Source of the DNA: Clostridium culturomicium
GTDB taxonomy: Bacteria > Bacillota > Clostridia > Clostridiales > Clostridiaceae
Assembly: GCF_000821305.1 (NCBI RefSeq)
Contig: NZ_CCXK01000015.1
Location: forward strand, 456,679-520,678
Reading direction: 5' to 3'
DNA length: 64,000 nucleotides
Positions 1 to 8,926 of this stretch are shown here, one piece after another. A program made the position numbers and the translations under genes. Numbering within the stretch: the stretch's first letter is position 1; every line of letters begins with the position of its first letter. The notes under the pieces are model-generated. The model had not been told where the DNA came from, made no database searches, and worked only from the letters and a program-made list of their open reading frames with translations.

Positions 1-2
1 CT

Positions 3-68
3 AACTCTCTGACATGGGAAACTACCGCAAAAAAAACCATGGAGGCCTATAAAAAAATATTAAAATAA
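3..68 (+). CDS. Glycosyltransferase family 4, C-terminal end only (cut by window edge)
   Basis: Only the last 21 codons are inside the window, ending in TAA. The encoded tail, with LTWETTAKKTMEAYKKILK, resembles the C-terminal helix of GT-B glycosyltransferases and matches in pattern the tail of the complete glycosyltransferase at 3335-4468 (FSWEKTAMNTLNAYEKVY). The frame is open from the left edge, and a perfect hairpin terminator follows four bases after the stop. With the neighbouring CotS-type genes, a role in spore-surface glycosylation, like CotSA, is a reasonable inference. The rest of the gene lies outside the window, so the acceptor and donor cannot be judged. Confidence 0.6.
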   Translation, partial: NSLTWETTAKKTMEAYKKILK

Positions 69-71
69 AAT

Positions 72-105
72 TAAAGGGATATTTCATTAATGAAATATCC
101 CTTTA
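72..105. terminator. Bidirectional hairpin terminator
   Basis: A perfect 34-base palindrome whose arms read TAAAGGGATATTTCATT, lying between the convergent ends of the partial glycosyltransferase and the first CotS-type gene. It can serve both strands. Confidence 0.75.
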
Positions 106-124
106 TGCTACTCAATAGGGGGGA

Positions 125-1165
125 CTAAAAAGTAGCATCAACGTAAGCTTTTTTAAAGTTTTCAATCATTTCTTCTCGCTCATTAATATCTTGCACCTTT
201 TTAGATATTTTATACAAAAAACTATCATATTGCCAAAGTTTTTTTCGATAAAAATAATCTGACGCTATTGAATAAAATCCTTGTGGAAAGCATAGCATTC
301 CATATAGCACCTCATATTCATCCTGAGTTAACGGATTAGTATTTTTATTATACTCATCTATAATCATCTTCAAAACTTCAAAGTCAAAACAACTATGTTT
401 TGTAGCCTTATTTATAAAATTACATAAATCATGAACTCTTAAGTCAATTATAGAATAATCAAAGTCTATAAAATAACCTTCATCATTAAAAACTAAAATA
501 TTGTGATAAGCTAAATCGTGATGACAAAGAATAAAGTTGTCTCCACTGCTGCAAAGTTCTTTATACTTTGAATTTTTTAAAATTGAAATTCCTAATTCTA
601 TTCTTTCAATTTGATTATTAACATTGCTTAAAAATACATTATGAAATTCATTCTTATTTTCATAACTGTTAAATTCATTTTTTATTTTAATTAAATCCTT
701 TAATTTATCCTCAAATAGGTTTATTAATTTAAACCCCATAAATTTCTTTGAATCAACATCAAACTCTATATTTTTTGATGCATTATGCAGTTCTGCTAAG
801 CTCTTTACAGCTAGCTTTATATCCAATGGATTAATATAATCACATTCTCTTCCTTCTATTAAGTCCATAACTATATAGTTTTTATTCTTCCATGGTGTAA
901 TAACTTTCCCTTCTTTATTCTTATAAAAATTAATTATTCTATTAAAACCATTACTTTTCAAATAATCTATGTTTTTTTGTACAAACTCTAGCTCTTCTTC
1001 GTTATAAGTAACGCGCTTTATTATCTTGTTCCCCTTATCTGTCACTAAAATAAAAACCTTCCTTAAAGGGATTGAATCCTCCACGATAAAATCGTAGTTA
1101 TCAAACAGCTTTATATCTAAGTCATACATACTAAGCCACTCCTTATATGAAAATCTTGTCTCCAT
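125..1165 (-). CDS. CotS-family spore coat protein (kinase-like fold)
   Basis: A 346-residue protein of the CotS/YutH branch of the aminoglycoside-phosphotransferase (protein-kinase-like) fold, a family located in the spore coat. Visible features are a hinge region YIVMDLIEGRE near residues 97-107, a catalytic-loop motif CHHDLAYHN at 214-222 and a metal-binding IDFDY at 233-237, so the core catalytic residues are present. The ATG start is preceded by AAGGAGG at good spacing. It is last in a minus-strand run of four genes (spacers of 10-14 bases) that are probably co-transcribed during sporulation. Family members are known coat components, but the substrate, if it is an active kinase, is not known. 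Confidence 0.85.
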   Translation of the reverse strand: METRFSYKEWLSMYDLDIKLFDNYDFIVEDSIPLRKVFILVTDKGNKIIKRVTYNEEELEFVQKNIDYLKSNGFNRIINFYKNKEGKVITPWKNKNYIVMDLIEGRECDYINPLDIKLAVKSLAELHNASKNIEFDVDSKKFMGFKLINLFEDKLKDLIKIKNEFNSYENKNEFHNVFLSNVNNQIERIELGISILKNSKYKELCSSGDNFILCHHDLAYHNILVFNDEGYFIDFDYSIIDLRVHDLCNFINKATKHSCFDFEVLKMIIDEYNKNTNPLTQDEYEVLYGMLCFPQGFYSIASDYFYRKKLWQYDSFLYKISKKVQDINEREEMIENFKKAYVDATF

Positions 1166-1178
1166 AATAAGTACCTCC

Positions 1179-1943
1179 TTATATTAAGGACTCTTCATCT
1201 TCCTTAATCCCATTAAGCATCCTCCTCACATACTCATCTTCACTCCAGTTCTTTTTATTTTTCTTATATTTTTCGTATACTTTAAAAAATTCATAAGGAT
1301 AAGATAAAAGTGATCTGATAAATATGTTGCTTTCCTGTCCTAAATCCTCTAATTTACAAAATTGTTCTATTGCGCCTTCAAAATCTACATAAAACCCTTT
1401 TCTCTTAAGCTTTGCCAAGAAATAGTAGCAATCCATTTCTACCATGTTGTATGCTATGTCATCAAAATTAACAATTTCAATAGCATCACTTTTACCTAAA
1501 TTATCAAAGTCTACTTCTGTTAAACAGATTTCAACATTTTTCATACTTCTAGCTACTAGATCCATATATCCATTTTCAGTTATAACATCTATACACTTTT
1601 GTCCTCTATCTAAAAGCTCATATCCTCTATCTAAAACTATAGTTTCAATTCTATCCTGCGGTCCACGTTCTTTTATATTTTCTAAACTTCTTTTAAACTT
1701 CTTTAACTGAATCTTTTCTTCTTCAACAAGTTTGCAAGTCTGGTTATTTATCCTTTTTCTCAAGTAGCCATTAAATCCACAGGACAAATTATGAACTTCC
1801 TTAATAATATAAAGCTGATTAATAACCTTTTTCTCTAATATCCTTTTATTTAAAGCTTCATTGCTCTTTAGCATGAAATTAACTTTTTTTACACCTCTCG
1901 AACATAGATATTCCTGAAAACTATCATAAAAAAATCTCTCCAT
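1179..1943 (-). CDS. Degenerate CotS-like protein lacking kinase motifs
   Basis: A 254-residue protein not recognisable from motifs alone. Its C-terminal 110 residues run parallel to the C-lobe of the two flanking CotS-type proteins: a short VNFDDIAYNMVEMDCYYFL segment where they have IDFDYSIIDLRVHDL, then a SLLSYPYEFFKVYEKYKK stretch where they have MLCFPQGFYSIASDYFYRK. The catalytic HHDxxxxN motif and most of the N-lobe are missing. GAGGTGAGGG precedes the ATG. It lies between two intact CotS genes, 13 bases from one and 10 from the small gene upstream. I infer a diverged, probably non-catalytic coat paralog; no frameshift is evident. Confidence 0.6.
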   Translation of the reverse strand: MERFFYDSFQEYLCSRGVKKVNFMLKSNEALNKRILEKKVINQLYIIKEVHNLSCGFNGYLRKRINNQTCKLVEEEKIQLKKFKRSLENIKERGPQDRIETIVLDRGYELLDRGQKCIDVITENGYMDLVARSMKNVEICLTEVDFDNLGKSDAIEIVNFDDIAYNMVEMDCYYFLAKLKRKGFYVDFEGAIEQFCKLEDLGQESNIFIRSLLSYPYEFFKVYEKYKKNKKNWSEDEYVRRMLNGIKEDEESLI

Positions 1944-1953
1944 TCCCTCACCT

Positions 1954-2172
1954 CTATCTATGTTTAGTTTTATCGACCTTATTAATTTTCTTTATGATAT
2001 CATCTCTTTCAGACTCAAGCTCCATCATTTTTTTCCTTCTTCTTTTGATTTTCTTTAATTCCTTAATTTGGGCCTCCATATCTTCTAGCTTTTTATCATA
2101 ATCGTCTAAGGTTTTTAATTCCTCAACCATATCTATATCTTTTAAATTTCTATCATCATCATTCCTAGCCAA
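1954..2172 (-). CDS. Small charged coiled-coil protein in CotS cluster
   Basis: A 72-residue, highly charged protein starting with TTG (AAAGGAGGG seven bases upstream). From about residue 18 to 68 it is a continuous Lys/Glu/Asp-rich heptad-like helix (EDMEAQIKELKKIKRRRKKM), predicted coiled coil, with no Cys and no signal peptide. It sits 13 bases after the upstream CotS-type gene and 10 bases before the degenerate CotS copy, so it is very likely part of the same sporulation transcript. I do not recognise the family; a structural coat or scaffold role is only a guess from context. Confidence 0.6.
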   Translation of the reverse strand: MARNDDDRNLKDIDMVEELKTLDDYDKKLEDMEAQIKELKKIKRRRKKMMELESERDDIIKKINKVDKTKHR

Positions 2173-2185
2173 AATCTTCCCTCCT

Positions 2186-3199
2186 TTAAAGATCGCTGAT
2201 TTTAACTTCTTTAAATCTTTCTAAAAACTCCTGTCTGCATTTTCGGTCATCCTCATAAACTTTTATTTTTTTTATAAAGAACTCTTCATCCCAAGGCTTG
2301 TTCTCCCAGTAGTATTGAATTCCTCTCTGCCAATAGTCTTGTGGAAATTCCATAAATGCAGCCATTATAGGTATTTCTTCTTGCTTTAACGGATATACCT
2401 CGTTATACGCTCTTAATATAATCTTCATACGTTCCTCACACCATTTATCATACTTCATAGCCCTTATTAGCAGACTTGATAAATCATGAAGATGAGTATC
2501 CAATATACAATAGTCAAAATCAATAATATTTAATTCATTGTCATCACCAATTAGTATATTGTGATGTGCATAATCATGGTGACAGAAGCCCCCATTTTTT
2601 ACTTCCTCAAGCATCCTTATTTCATATTTACTATTGCATAAATCCTCTATAGACTTATCACACTGATCTAGTGCTCCCTCCATAAGCTGTAAAAAGTAAA
2701 AATCAAACATCGTTTTATGTTTTTTTGTATATATCCTATCTCTAAAATCTAAGATTTCTCCTCGCCTAGTTCTGTATACTTCAATCCATTTAAACCATCC
2801 TACCCTTGGCCTCATGTATTCTTCAACCACAAAACCCTGGCTGGCTTTATGAAGCTCTGCAAGCTTTCTTGCTGCTAACTCTAGCTCTATAGGATTATCA
2901 TAAGAAACTTCCCTTCCCCTAAGCCAACAAGTTATATAAGCAAAAAAACCATCAATAGCTATATATTCTTTACCATTCACAGTTTTAATTATTTCAGGTG
3001 CATATTTAAATCCATTGTCATTCAAGTGATTTATTGCTGATAATATAAATAAAAAATGTTGAAGCTCATACTTAACAATTTTCAAGCAATAAACTTTGTC
3101 CTCAGTCTCTACTCTGTATGCTCCTTTGATTTTTTCAACCTCTTTAGCCTCGATGTTGTATTCTTGTTTAAGAATCCTCAATATATCTATATTTTTCAA
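2186..3199 (-). CDS. CotS-family spore coat protein (second intact copy)
   Basis: A kinase-like fold protein of about 337 residues, paralogous to the gene at 125-1165. The catalytic loop CHHDYAHHN and the metal-binding IIDFDY are intact, as is the ARKLAELHKAS helix shared with the other copy. The frame can open at an ATG (base 3214), but that ATG is embedded in the GGAGGAGG ribosome binding site; the TTG at 3199, five bases after it, is the better start. It is the first gene of the four-gene minus-strand cluster and is divergent from the glycosyltransferase at 3335, an arrangement resembling the cotS/cotSA pairing of spore formers. Function as coat protein is inferred from family membership. 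Confidence 0.8.
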   Translation of the reverse strand: MKNIDILRILKQEYNIEAKEVEKIKGAYRVETEDKVYCLKIVKYELQHFLFILSAINHLNDNGFKYAPEIIKTVNGKEYIAIDGFFAYITCWLRGREVSYDNPIELELAARKLAELHKASQGFVVEEYMRPRVGWFKWIEVYRTRRGEILDFRDRIYTKKHKTMFDFYFLQLMEGALDQCDKSIEDLCNSKYEIRMLEEVKNGGFCHHDYAHHNILIGDDNELNIIDFDYCILDTHLHDLSSLLIRAMKYDKWCEERMKIILRAYNEVYPLKQEEIPIMAAFMEFPQDYWQRGIQYYWENKPWDEEFFIKKIKVYEDDRKCRQEFLERFKEVKISDL

Positions 3200-3334
3200 G
3201 AAAACCTCCTCCATAACCTTCTATATGTAATATATGAAGTTATGAATAAATGTGTGTTTAGTTTTCAAGTATTTGTAACACTTATTTGTTCATGGATTAA
3301 TATATATTATATAAGTTTTTAAGGAGTTGTAATT

Positions 3335-4468
3335 ATGAGAATTGCCATTGATGGTAGAGGAATTAATTGGTATAAGGGCAGTGGACTAGGTACTTATGCT
3401 GAAAATCTTTTAAAAAACCTACTTAACATAGACAAAAGAAACTATTATCAGATTTATTGGTCTGGATTAAACTATCATCAATATCAAAATGAAAATACAA
3501 ATTTAGTTATGTGCTCAAAAAAATATCAAAGATACTTTCAAGAAAACTTTTTTCCCGAAAATATAAAAAGGGAAGAAATAGATTTGTATCATATTCCACA
3601 AAACGGAATAGGCTTGAATGATGATACTAAATGCAAGACGATAGTTACTATTCATGATTTAATTCCATACATCATGCCAGAAACAGTTGGTCGTGGTTAC
3701 TTGCTTAAATTTTTAAAAGAAATGCCTTATATTATTGAGAATTGCTCCGGAATTTTAACTGTATCGGAATATTCTAAAGAAGATATTTTAAGATTTTTTC
3801 CTATTAATCCTGACAAAATCTTTGTTACTCCCCTTGCTGCAGACTCAAAATATGCACCATTAGATAAAACCAAATGTAAAGAATATATAAAAGAAAAGTA
3901 CGGTGTTGATAAGCCCTTTCTCTTATACATAGGTGGCTTTAGCAAACGTAAAAATGTTCATGGTCTTATAACCGCTTTTGCGAAGATCGTTCCTCATTTA
4001 GATGAAATTTATAATCTTGTAATCGTTGGCTCTTATCGTGATGAATCTCAAGAGCTGGTTAAACTTGTGTCATCTTTAAACATGGAAAGCTATATTAAAT
4101 TTACTGGCTTTGCTCCTGATGAGGATATGCCTATATACTATAATGCCTGCGAAGGCTTCATATATCCATCTACTTATGAAGGTTTTGGACTTCCACCTCT
4201 AGAAGCAATGAGCTGTGGTACTGCAGTAATAACCTCAAATACCACCTCTATTCCAGAAGTAGTTAAAGATAATGGTCTTTTAATTAATCCTTTTAGTGAT
4301 ACGGAACTTCAAAATGCAATGGAAACTTTAATAAGTAATAATTCATTAAGAGAAAATCTTCAAGAAAAATCTTTAAAAAGAGCCGCTGAGTTTTCCTGGG
4401 AGAAAACTGCTATGAACACCCTGAATGCCTATGAAAAAGTCTATAGCATGATAGAAGATTCCAAATAA
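3335..4468 (+). CDS. Glycosyltransferase family 4 (CotSA-like)
   Basis: A 377-residue GT-B glycosyltransferase. The N-terminus MRIAIDGRGINWYKGSGLGT shows the Gly-rich acceptor-domain loop, and the C-terminal half has LLYIGGFSKRKNVHGLI and the EX7E-type nucleotide-sugar site YPSTYEGFGLPPLEAMSCG. It transfers a sugar from an activated donor, presumably at the cytoplasmic or mother-cell face. AAGGAG precedes the ATG. It is divergent from the CotS-type cluster and convergent with manC. Its relative CotSA is a spore-coat protein in Bacillus, so spore-surface glycosylation is likely; donor GDP-mannose, suggested by the adjacent manC, is only inference. Confidence 0.85.
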   Translation: MRIAIDGRGINWYKGSGLGTYAENLLKNLLNIDKRNYYQIYWSGLNYHQYQNENTNLVMCSKKYQRYFQENFFPENIKREEIDLYHIPQNGIGLNDDTKCKTIVTIHDLIPYIMPETVGRGYLLKFLKEMPYIIENCSGILTVSEYSKEDILRFFPINPDKIFVTPLAADSKYAPLDKTKCKEYIKEKYGVDKPFLLYIGGFSKRKNVHGLITAFAKIVPHLDEIYNLVIVGSYRDESQELVKLVSSLNMESYIKFTGFAPDEDMPIYYNACEGFIYPSTYEGFGLPPLEAMSCGTAVITSNTTSIPEVVKDNGLLINPFSDTELQNAMETLISNNSLRENLQEKSLKRAAEFSWEKTAMNTLNAYEKVYSMIEDSK

Positions 4469-4469
4469 T

Positions 4470-4500
4470 AAAGGATAGCTGCATAAAACAGCTATCCTTT
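4470..4500. terminator. Bidirectional hairpin terminator
   Basis: Twelve-base arms AAAGGATAGCTG and CAGCTATCCTTT around a short A-rich loop, followed by T on the plus strand, between the convergent glycosyltransferase and manC genes. Confidence 0.8.
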
Positions 4501-4506
4501 ATTGCT

Positions 4507-5574
4507 TTATAAGAATTCTTCAAACTCTTTTTCTTTTTTCATTTCATTTAGAAGATGCTTTAGTTCCTGATCCTTTTCTTTATCCATTACTAAAATTACA
4601 TCTCCAGCATCTACTATTACTAAATCCTTAACTCCAAAGCCTATTACTAGATTTTTCTTGCCAAACACCGTACAATTTTCACTTTCTTCTAAATATGCTG
4701 CTCCAAGGACTCTATTGCCCTTTGATTCCTCTATAAATCTTGCTAATGCTGCAAAGCTACCTATATCATCCCATTGAAATTTGCTTTGTATCACATAAGC
4801 CTTCCTCGTCTTCTGCATTATTCCAAAATCTACGGAAATACCATCAATTACTTTATACTCTCTCTCTATTACTTCATCCTCGTCAGCTTCACCTACATGT
4901 TTATAAATCTCACTCATTGAAGTATACATCTTTGGTAAATACTTTTGCATCTCTCTCAAATATACATCTGCTCGCCAAATAAACATACCAGAATTCCATA
5001 GATAAGTTCCCTTTAATATAAAATCCTTAGCAACCTCAATATTTGGCTTCTCTGTAAATCTAGCAACCCTATAAGTATCCATATTATTTGTAACTGGATC
5101 ACCCATTTCAATATAACCATATCCTGTCTCTGGCCTTGTAGGGTTTACCCCTACAGTTATTAAACCTCTCTTCTTTTCTGCCAGCTCCACGCCACTTTTA
5201 ATTGTGTCAGTAAATATTTTTTCACCTTCAATATAGTGGTCTGATGGTAATACTATCATTACTGCATCCTGATCCATCTTTGACAGCTTAGCAGCAGCTA
5301 AACCGATACAGGTTGCAGTTTCTTTATTGCTTGGTTCTACAAATATATTTTCTTTCTTAATCTGCGGTAATTCCTCATGTATTTTATCTATATACTCCTT
5401 GTTTGTAACTACAAATATATTTTCCTTGTTAACTAATGGCTCAATACGCTTCACAGTGTTGGTCAAAAAACTATCTTCATTCAAAACCTTTAGAAATTGC
5501 TTTGGATTGTTAGATCTTGACAAAGGATACAGCCTTGTGCCTTTTCCTCCTGCCAATATTAATGCATATAGCAC
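4507..5574 (-). CDS. manC: Mannose-1-phosphate guanylyltransferase
   Basis: A nucleotidyltransferase of about 355 residues that makes GDP-mannose from mannose-1-phosphate and GTP. Diagnostic motifs are LILAGGKGTRLYPLSR at the N-terminus (nucleotide binding), PKQFL, LPSDHYI, FTEKPN and YLWNSGMFIW. The frame extends to an ATG at 5646, but that would add a 24-residue hydrophobic leader unlike the family; a GTG at 5574 is preceded by AAAGGTGAT and puts the Rossmann motif at residue 3, so I prefer it. It lacks the C-terminal isomerase domain of bifunctional enzymes. With the nearby phosphohexomutase it gives a short route to GDP-mannose for surface or spore polysaccharide. Confidence 0.88.
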   Translation of the reverse strand: MLYALILAGGKGTRLYPLSRSNNPKQFLKVLNEDSFLTNTVKRIEPLVNKENIFVVTNKEYIDKIHEELPQIKKENIFVEPSNKETATCIGLAAAKLSKMDQDAVMIVLPSDHYIEGEKIFTDTIKSGVELAEKKRGLITVGVNPTRPETGYGYIEMGDPVTNNMDTYRVARFTEKPNIEVAKDFILKGTYLWNSGMFIWRADVYLREMQKYLPKMYTSMSEIYKHVGEADEDEVIEREYKVIDGISVDFGIMQKTRKAYVIQSKFQWDDIGSFAALARFIEESKGNRVLGAAYLEESENCTVFGKKNLVIGFGVKDLVIVDAGDVILVMDKEKDQELKHLLNEMKKEKEFEEFL

Positions 5575-5819
5575 GCCTATCACCTTTTTAATTGTTTCCT
5601 TACATAGTATGAATATAAATTCAAATGTGTTAATGAAAATTTCCACCTCATATGTTTCCCTTAGGATTGTCTCCCTATTTGTTTAATTAACATGAGCTCA
5701 TTTCGCTGAAAGCAAGTACCATGAGTTACCTTTTTTTAGTTATTATTCTTAATAAACATCGTATTAAAAAGTTTAAAACATATTTTATTGACGATAATTT
5801 ATAACGGAGGTGGTACGTT

Positions 5820-6971
5820 ATGAGTAAAGATTCACCTAGTAAAACTTTTTCTAAAGTTATACTTTCTTGTTTTATAATTATAATAACAATTATCTGTATT
5901 TCCTTTTTAACAGGAAACAGTTTTCTTTCTAAAATAAGCCGAGGTGTACTCGATAGGACTAACTTAGGAGTCCGTGATGATGTTTCTAAGCGTCTTGAAG
6001 TTGACGAAATTGCAGATATAGTTAATATCGCAATATTGGGTGTAGATGAGTCTAGTGAAGACTCAGGTAGAAGCGATGCAATAATGATAGGTACTCTTGA
6101 CCCTGTACATAACAAGCTTAAAATCACATCAATTATGCGTGACACCTATGTTAACATCCCAGGATACGGCAATGATAAGATTAATCACGCTTATGCCTAT
6201 GGTGGTGCAGAGCTTACCATTAAGACTTTAAATCAAAATTTTGGATTAAATATTACAGATTACGTTAAAGTAAATTTTGATGAACTTGTTGAAATTGTGG
6301 ATGCTTTAAATGGCATAGATATTAATTTATCTCAAGAAGAGTTGGATGGTTTAACTGAACATCTTAAAAGTGCTTACAGCCTAATTGGCTCTGATCCTAG
6401 GCCTGTTAAACTTAATTCCACTGGCACCTATCACTTAGATGGCTTTCAAGCCCTTGGATATTGTAGAATCCGTAATACTTCCCATAACGATTTTGATAGA
6501 ACAAGCAGACATCGTAAAATCCTAAATGAAATATTTAATAAAATATCATCAGCTGGCCCTAAGGAACTTGTTAGCATGTCCAAAAACCTTCTTCCTTATG
6601 TTGAAACCAGCTTATCAAACAAACAAATTTTAACTCTTGCGGCTAATGTTTTATCAATGAGTACAGCTACAATAGAGCAGGAGCGTTTCCCTAGAGATGA
6701 ATATTGTAATGATGCTGAAATAAACGGAACTTACTATCTATGGTACGATGCTGACTATACGGAAGAGCAGATGTTTGAATATATTTTTAACGATAACAAG
6801 ATCTTTTTAAATGCTAATCAACCTGTTTATACTCCTCAATATGAATATAGTGAAGATAGCTCAAATACTAAAACATCTAATCCCTCTAATAATAAAGATA
6901 ATTTAACTTCACCGACTATAAATGACTTCAATGAAGACCTCAAGGAAGTGCCAGTAATAACTATCCCTTAA
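5820..6971 (+). CDS. LytR-CpsA-Psr (LCP) family cell-wall polymer ligase
   Basis: A 383-residue membrane-anchored protein with one N-terminal transmembrane helix (about residues 14-34) and a large outer domain. LCP hallmarks are NIAILGVDE, the Arg/Asp-containing RSDAIMI and SIMRDTYVNIPG, KINHAYAYGG, and YCRIRNT followed by DFDRTSRH. These enzymes attach undecaprenyl-linked glycopolymers (teichoic acids, capsule, S-layer polymers) to peptidoglycan. The C-terminal 50 residues are Ser/Asn/Thr-rich and probably unstructured. GGAGGTGG precedes the ATG and a strong terminator follows. It is divergent from manC, with about 245 bases between the two starts, supporting a shared surface-polysaccharide role. 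Confidence 0.9.
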   Translation: MSKDSPSKTFSKVILSCFIIIITIICISFLTGNSFLSKISRGVLDRTNLGVRDDVSKRLEVDEIADIVNIAILGVDESSEDSGRSDAIMIGTLDPVHNKLKITSIMRDTYVNIPGYGNDKINHAYAYGGAELTIKTLNQNFGLNITDYVKVNFDELVEIVDALNGIDINLSQEELDGLTEHLKSAYSLIGSDPRPVKLNSTGTYHLDGFQALGYCRIRNTSHNDFDRTSRHRKILNEIFNKISSAGPKELVSMSKNLLPYVETSLSNKQILTLAANVLSMSTATIEQERFPRDEYCNDAEINGTYYLWYDADYTEEQMFEYIFNDNKIFLNANQPVYTPQYEYSEDSSNTKTSNPSNNKDNLTSPTINDFNEDLKEVPVITIP

Positions 6972-6974
6972 ATG

Positions 6975-7011
6975 AAAAAGATGTTGAACCTTTAATGTTC
7001 AACATCTTTTT
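6975..7011 (+). terminator. Rho-independent terminator after LCP gene
   Basis: Fifteen-base arms AAAAAGATGTTGAAC and GTTCAACATCTTTTT with a CTTTAAT loop; U-tract on the plus strand. It may also act on the minus strand. Confidence 0.85.
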
Positions 7012-7085
7012 ATCTTAAACTGCCTCACCTTATACTAATTCGGCAAAGCAATTTAAACTCACTAAAACAATACTTTAAAATGCAA

Positions 7086-8813
7086 TTATAGCAAGCTATT
7101 TATACTCTTTAATACATTTTCCTCTAGGTATTTAAGATTATCCTCTGCTGACTTTTCACATTCACCAGTTACACCTAAATAAATCTTCATCTTCGGTTCT
7201 GTACCTGATGGACGAACTACAAAATAACAGCTATTATTACATATAAATTTAAGTACATTAGATTTTGGAAGAGTTATTTCTTCTTCACTATTAGTCTCAA
7301 TATTTATTCTAGTACTTAATTTATAATCTTCTTTAACAGCAACTTTATAATCACCAAAGGTCTTAATATCCTCATTCCTGAAGAATTCTATAATTTCTCC
7401 AATCTTTTCTTGTCCTTCTTTACCCTTTAATTCTATAGATATAAGTTTTTCTTTATAGTATCCATATTTATTATATAAATCAATTAAACCTTCATATAAA
7501 GTTTTTCCTATTGATTTATAGTAAAGAGTCATTTCGCAAATAAGCATTGCTGCTACAACAGCATCCTTATCTCTAACAAAGTCTCCTGCTAAGTATCCGT
7601 AACTTTCTTCAAATCCTAATAAGAATTTATTCTCGTCTGGTGTACTTTCAAAATTCTTTATAAGCTCACCGATATACTTAAATCCAGTTAATACTTCTTC
7701 AAGTTTAACACCATAATCCTTACAGATTGGTTTAACCATATCAGTTGAAACTATTGTCTTTATTATAGTTCCTGCTGGAGTTAACTTATTTATATCTTTT
7801 AAAGAAGAAACAATATAATGAGTTAAAAGAACTCCAACTTGATTTCCTGTCAATACTCTGTAATCTCCGCTATTATCTTTAACTACCGCACCAATTCTAT
7901 CGCAATCAGGGTCTGTTCCAAGAATAATATCTGGATTAAAGTCCTTAGCCATTTCTAATGCTAATTTAAATACCTTGCTATCCTCTGGATTAGGATATGG
8001 TGCTGTTGAAAAGTTTCCATCAGGAAGCTCCTGCTCTTTTACAATCTCAACTTGTTTGTATCCAAGCTTATCTAATATCATTCTAACTGGAATATTTCCT
8101 GTTCCATGGATAGGTGTATATATTATTTTTAAATCTGCTGCATGTTCCTCAACTAATTCATCTCTTATTGTAAGACCTTTAACTCTCTCAATATAAGCCT
8201 CATACATCTCATTCCCAATGTAATTTATAAATCCATTTTCAATAGATTCAGTTTTACCCATAACTACTACGTCATTAAATGTATCCACCTTATTAACGTA
8301 TCCTATTATTTCATTTGCCGCAACATCTGTAACCTGACACCCATCGCTTCCATATACCTTGTATCCATTATATTCCTTAGGATTGTGTGATGCAGTTAAT
8401 ACTATTCCTCCATCACAGCCTAGTTCTCTAACAGCAAAAGAAAGCATTGGAGTCGGTGTTAGTTTATCATATAAATAAACCTTAATACCATTTCCCGCTA
8501 AAACTCTTCCAGCATATTCTGCAAACTCTGCAGACATATTTCTTGAATCATACGCAATTGCAACCTTAGGACTTTTTCCATGATTGTTTAAGTAATTAGC
8601 AAAACCTTGAGTTGCTTTTCCAACAGTATATATATTTAATCTGTTGCTTCCAGCACCTATTACTCCTCTAAGTCCACCTGTACCAAACTCTAAATCCTTA
8701 TAAAATCTATCTTCTATCTCTTTTTCATCTGAAATAGCTCTTAACTCTTCTTTTGTATTCTCATCTATAGATGCTGAATTCATCCATAAATCATACTTAT
8801 TTTTGTACTCCAT
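7086..8813 (-). CDS. pgcA: Phosphohexomutase (phosphoglucomutase/phosphomannomutase)
   Basis: A 575-residue alpha-D-phosphohexomutase interconverting hexose 6- and 1-phosphates. Motifs in order are the phosphoserine loop VLTASHNPKEYNG (catalytic Ser near 142), the magnesium loop GTDPDCDRIG (about 302-311), the sugar-binding GFEESYG and the phosphate-binding RPSGTEPKMK near the C-terminus. Length and motifs match the PgcA type of Firmicutes, which supplies glucose-1-phosphate for UDP-glucose. GGAGGG precedes the ATG. Next to manC and the LCP ligase it could feed both UDP-glucose and GDP-mannose synthesis; glucose versus mannose preference cannot be read from the sequence. Confidence 0.9.
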   Translation of the reverse strand: MEYKNKYDLWMNSASIDENTKEELRAISDEKEIEDRFYKDLEFGTGGLRGVIGAGSNRLNIYTVGKATQGFANYLNNHGKSPKVAIAYDSRNMSAEFAEYAGRVLAGNGIKVYLYDKLTPTPMLSFAVRELGCDGGIVLTASHNPKEYNGYKVYGSDGCQVTDVAANEIIGYVNKVDTFNDVVVMGKTESIENGFINYIGNEMYEAYIERVKGLTIRDELVEEHAADLKIIYTPIHGTGNIPVRMILDKLGYKQVEIVKEQELPDGNFSTAPYPNPEDSKVFKLALEMAKDFNPDIILGTDPDCDRIGAVVKDNSGDYRVLTGNQVGVLLTHYIVSSLKDINKLTPAGTIIKTIVSTDMVKPICKDYGVKLEEVLTGFKYIGELIKNFESTPDENKFLLGFEESYGYLAGDFVRDKDAVVAAMLICEMTLYYKSIGKTLYEGLIDLYNKYGYYKEKLISIELKGKEGQEKIGEIIEFFRNEDIKTFGDYKVAVKEDYKLSTRINIETNSEEEITLPKSNVLKFICNNSCYFVVRPSGTEPKMKIYLGVTGECEKSAEDNLKYLEENVLKSINSLL

Positions 8814-8926
8814 TCTTTTCCCTCCAACTTCGTATTTATATTATCTTTTATGTTAAAATTTAATTATAGGCAATAAGATACTATTTAAATTATATTATAC
8901 AACCATGTATTTTTCCATATTTTATA

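Noticed and set aside
5726..6145. A 139-residue minus-strand frame
   Set aside because: It lies opposite the LCP gene, has no ribosome site and has a repeated Ser/Ile-rich composition typical of antisense frames.
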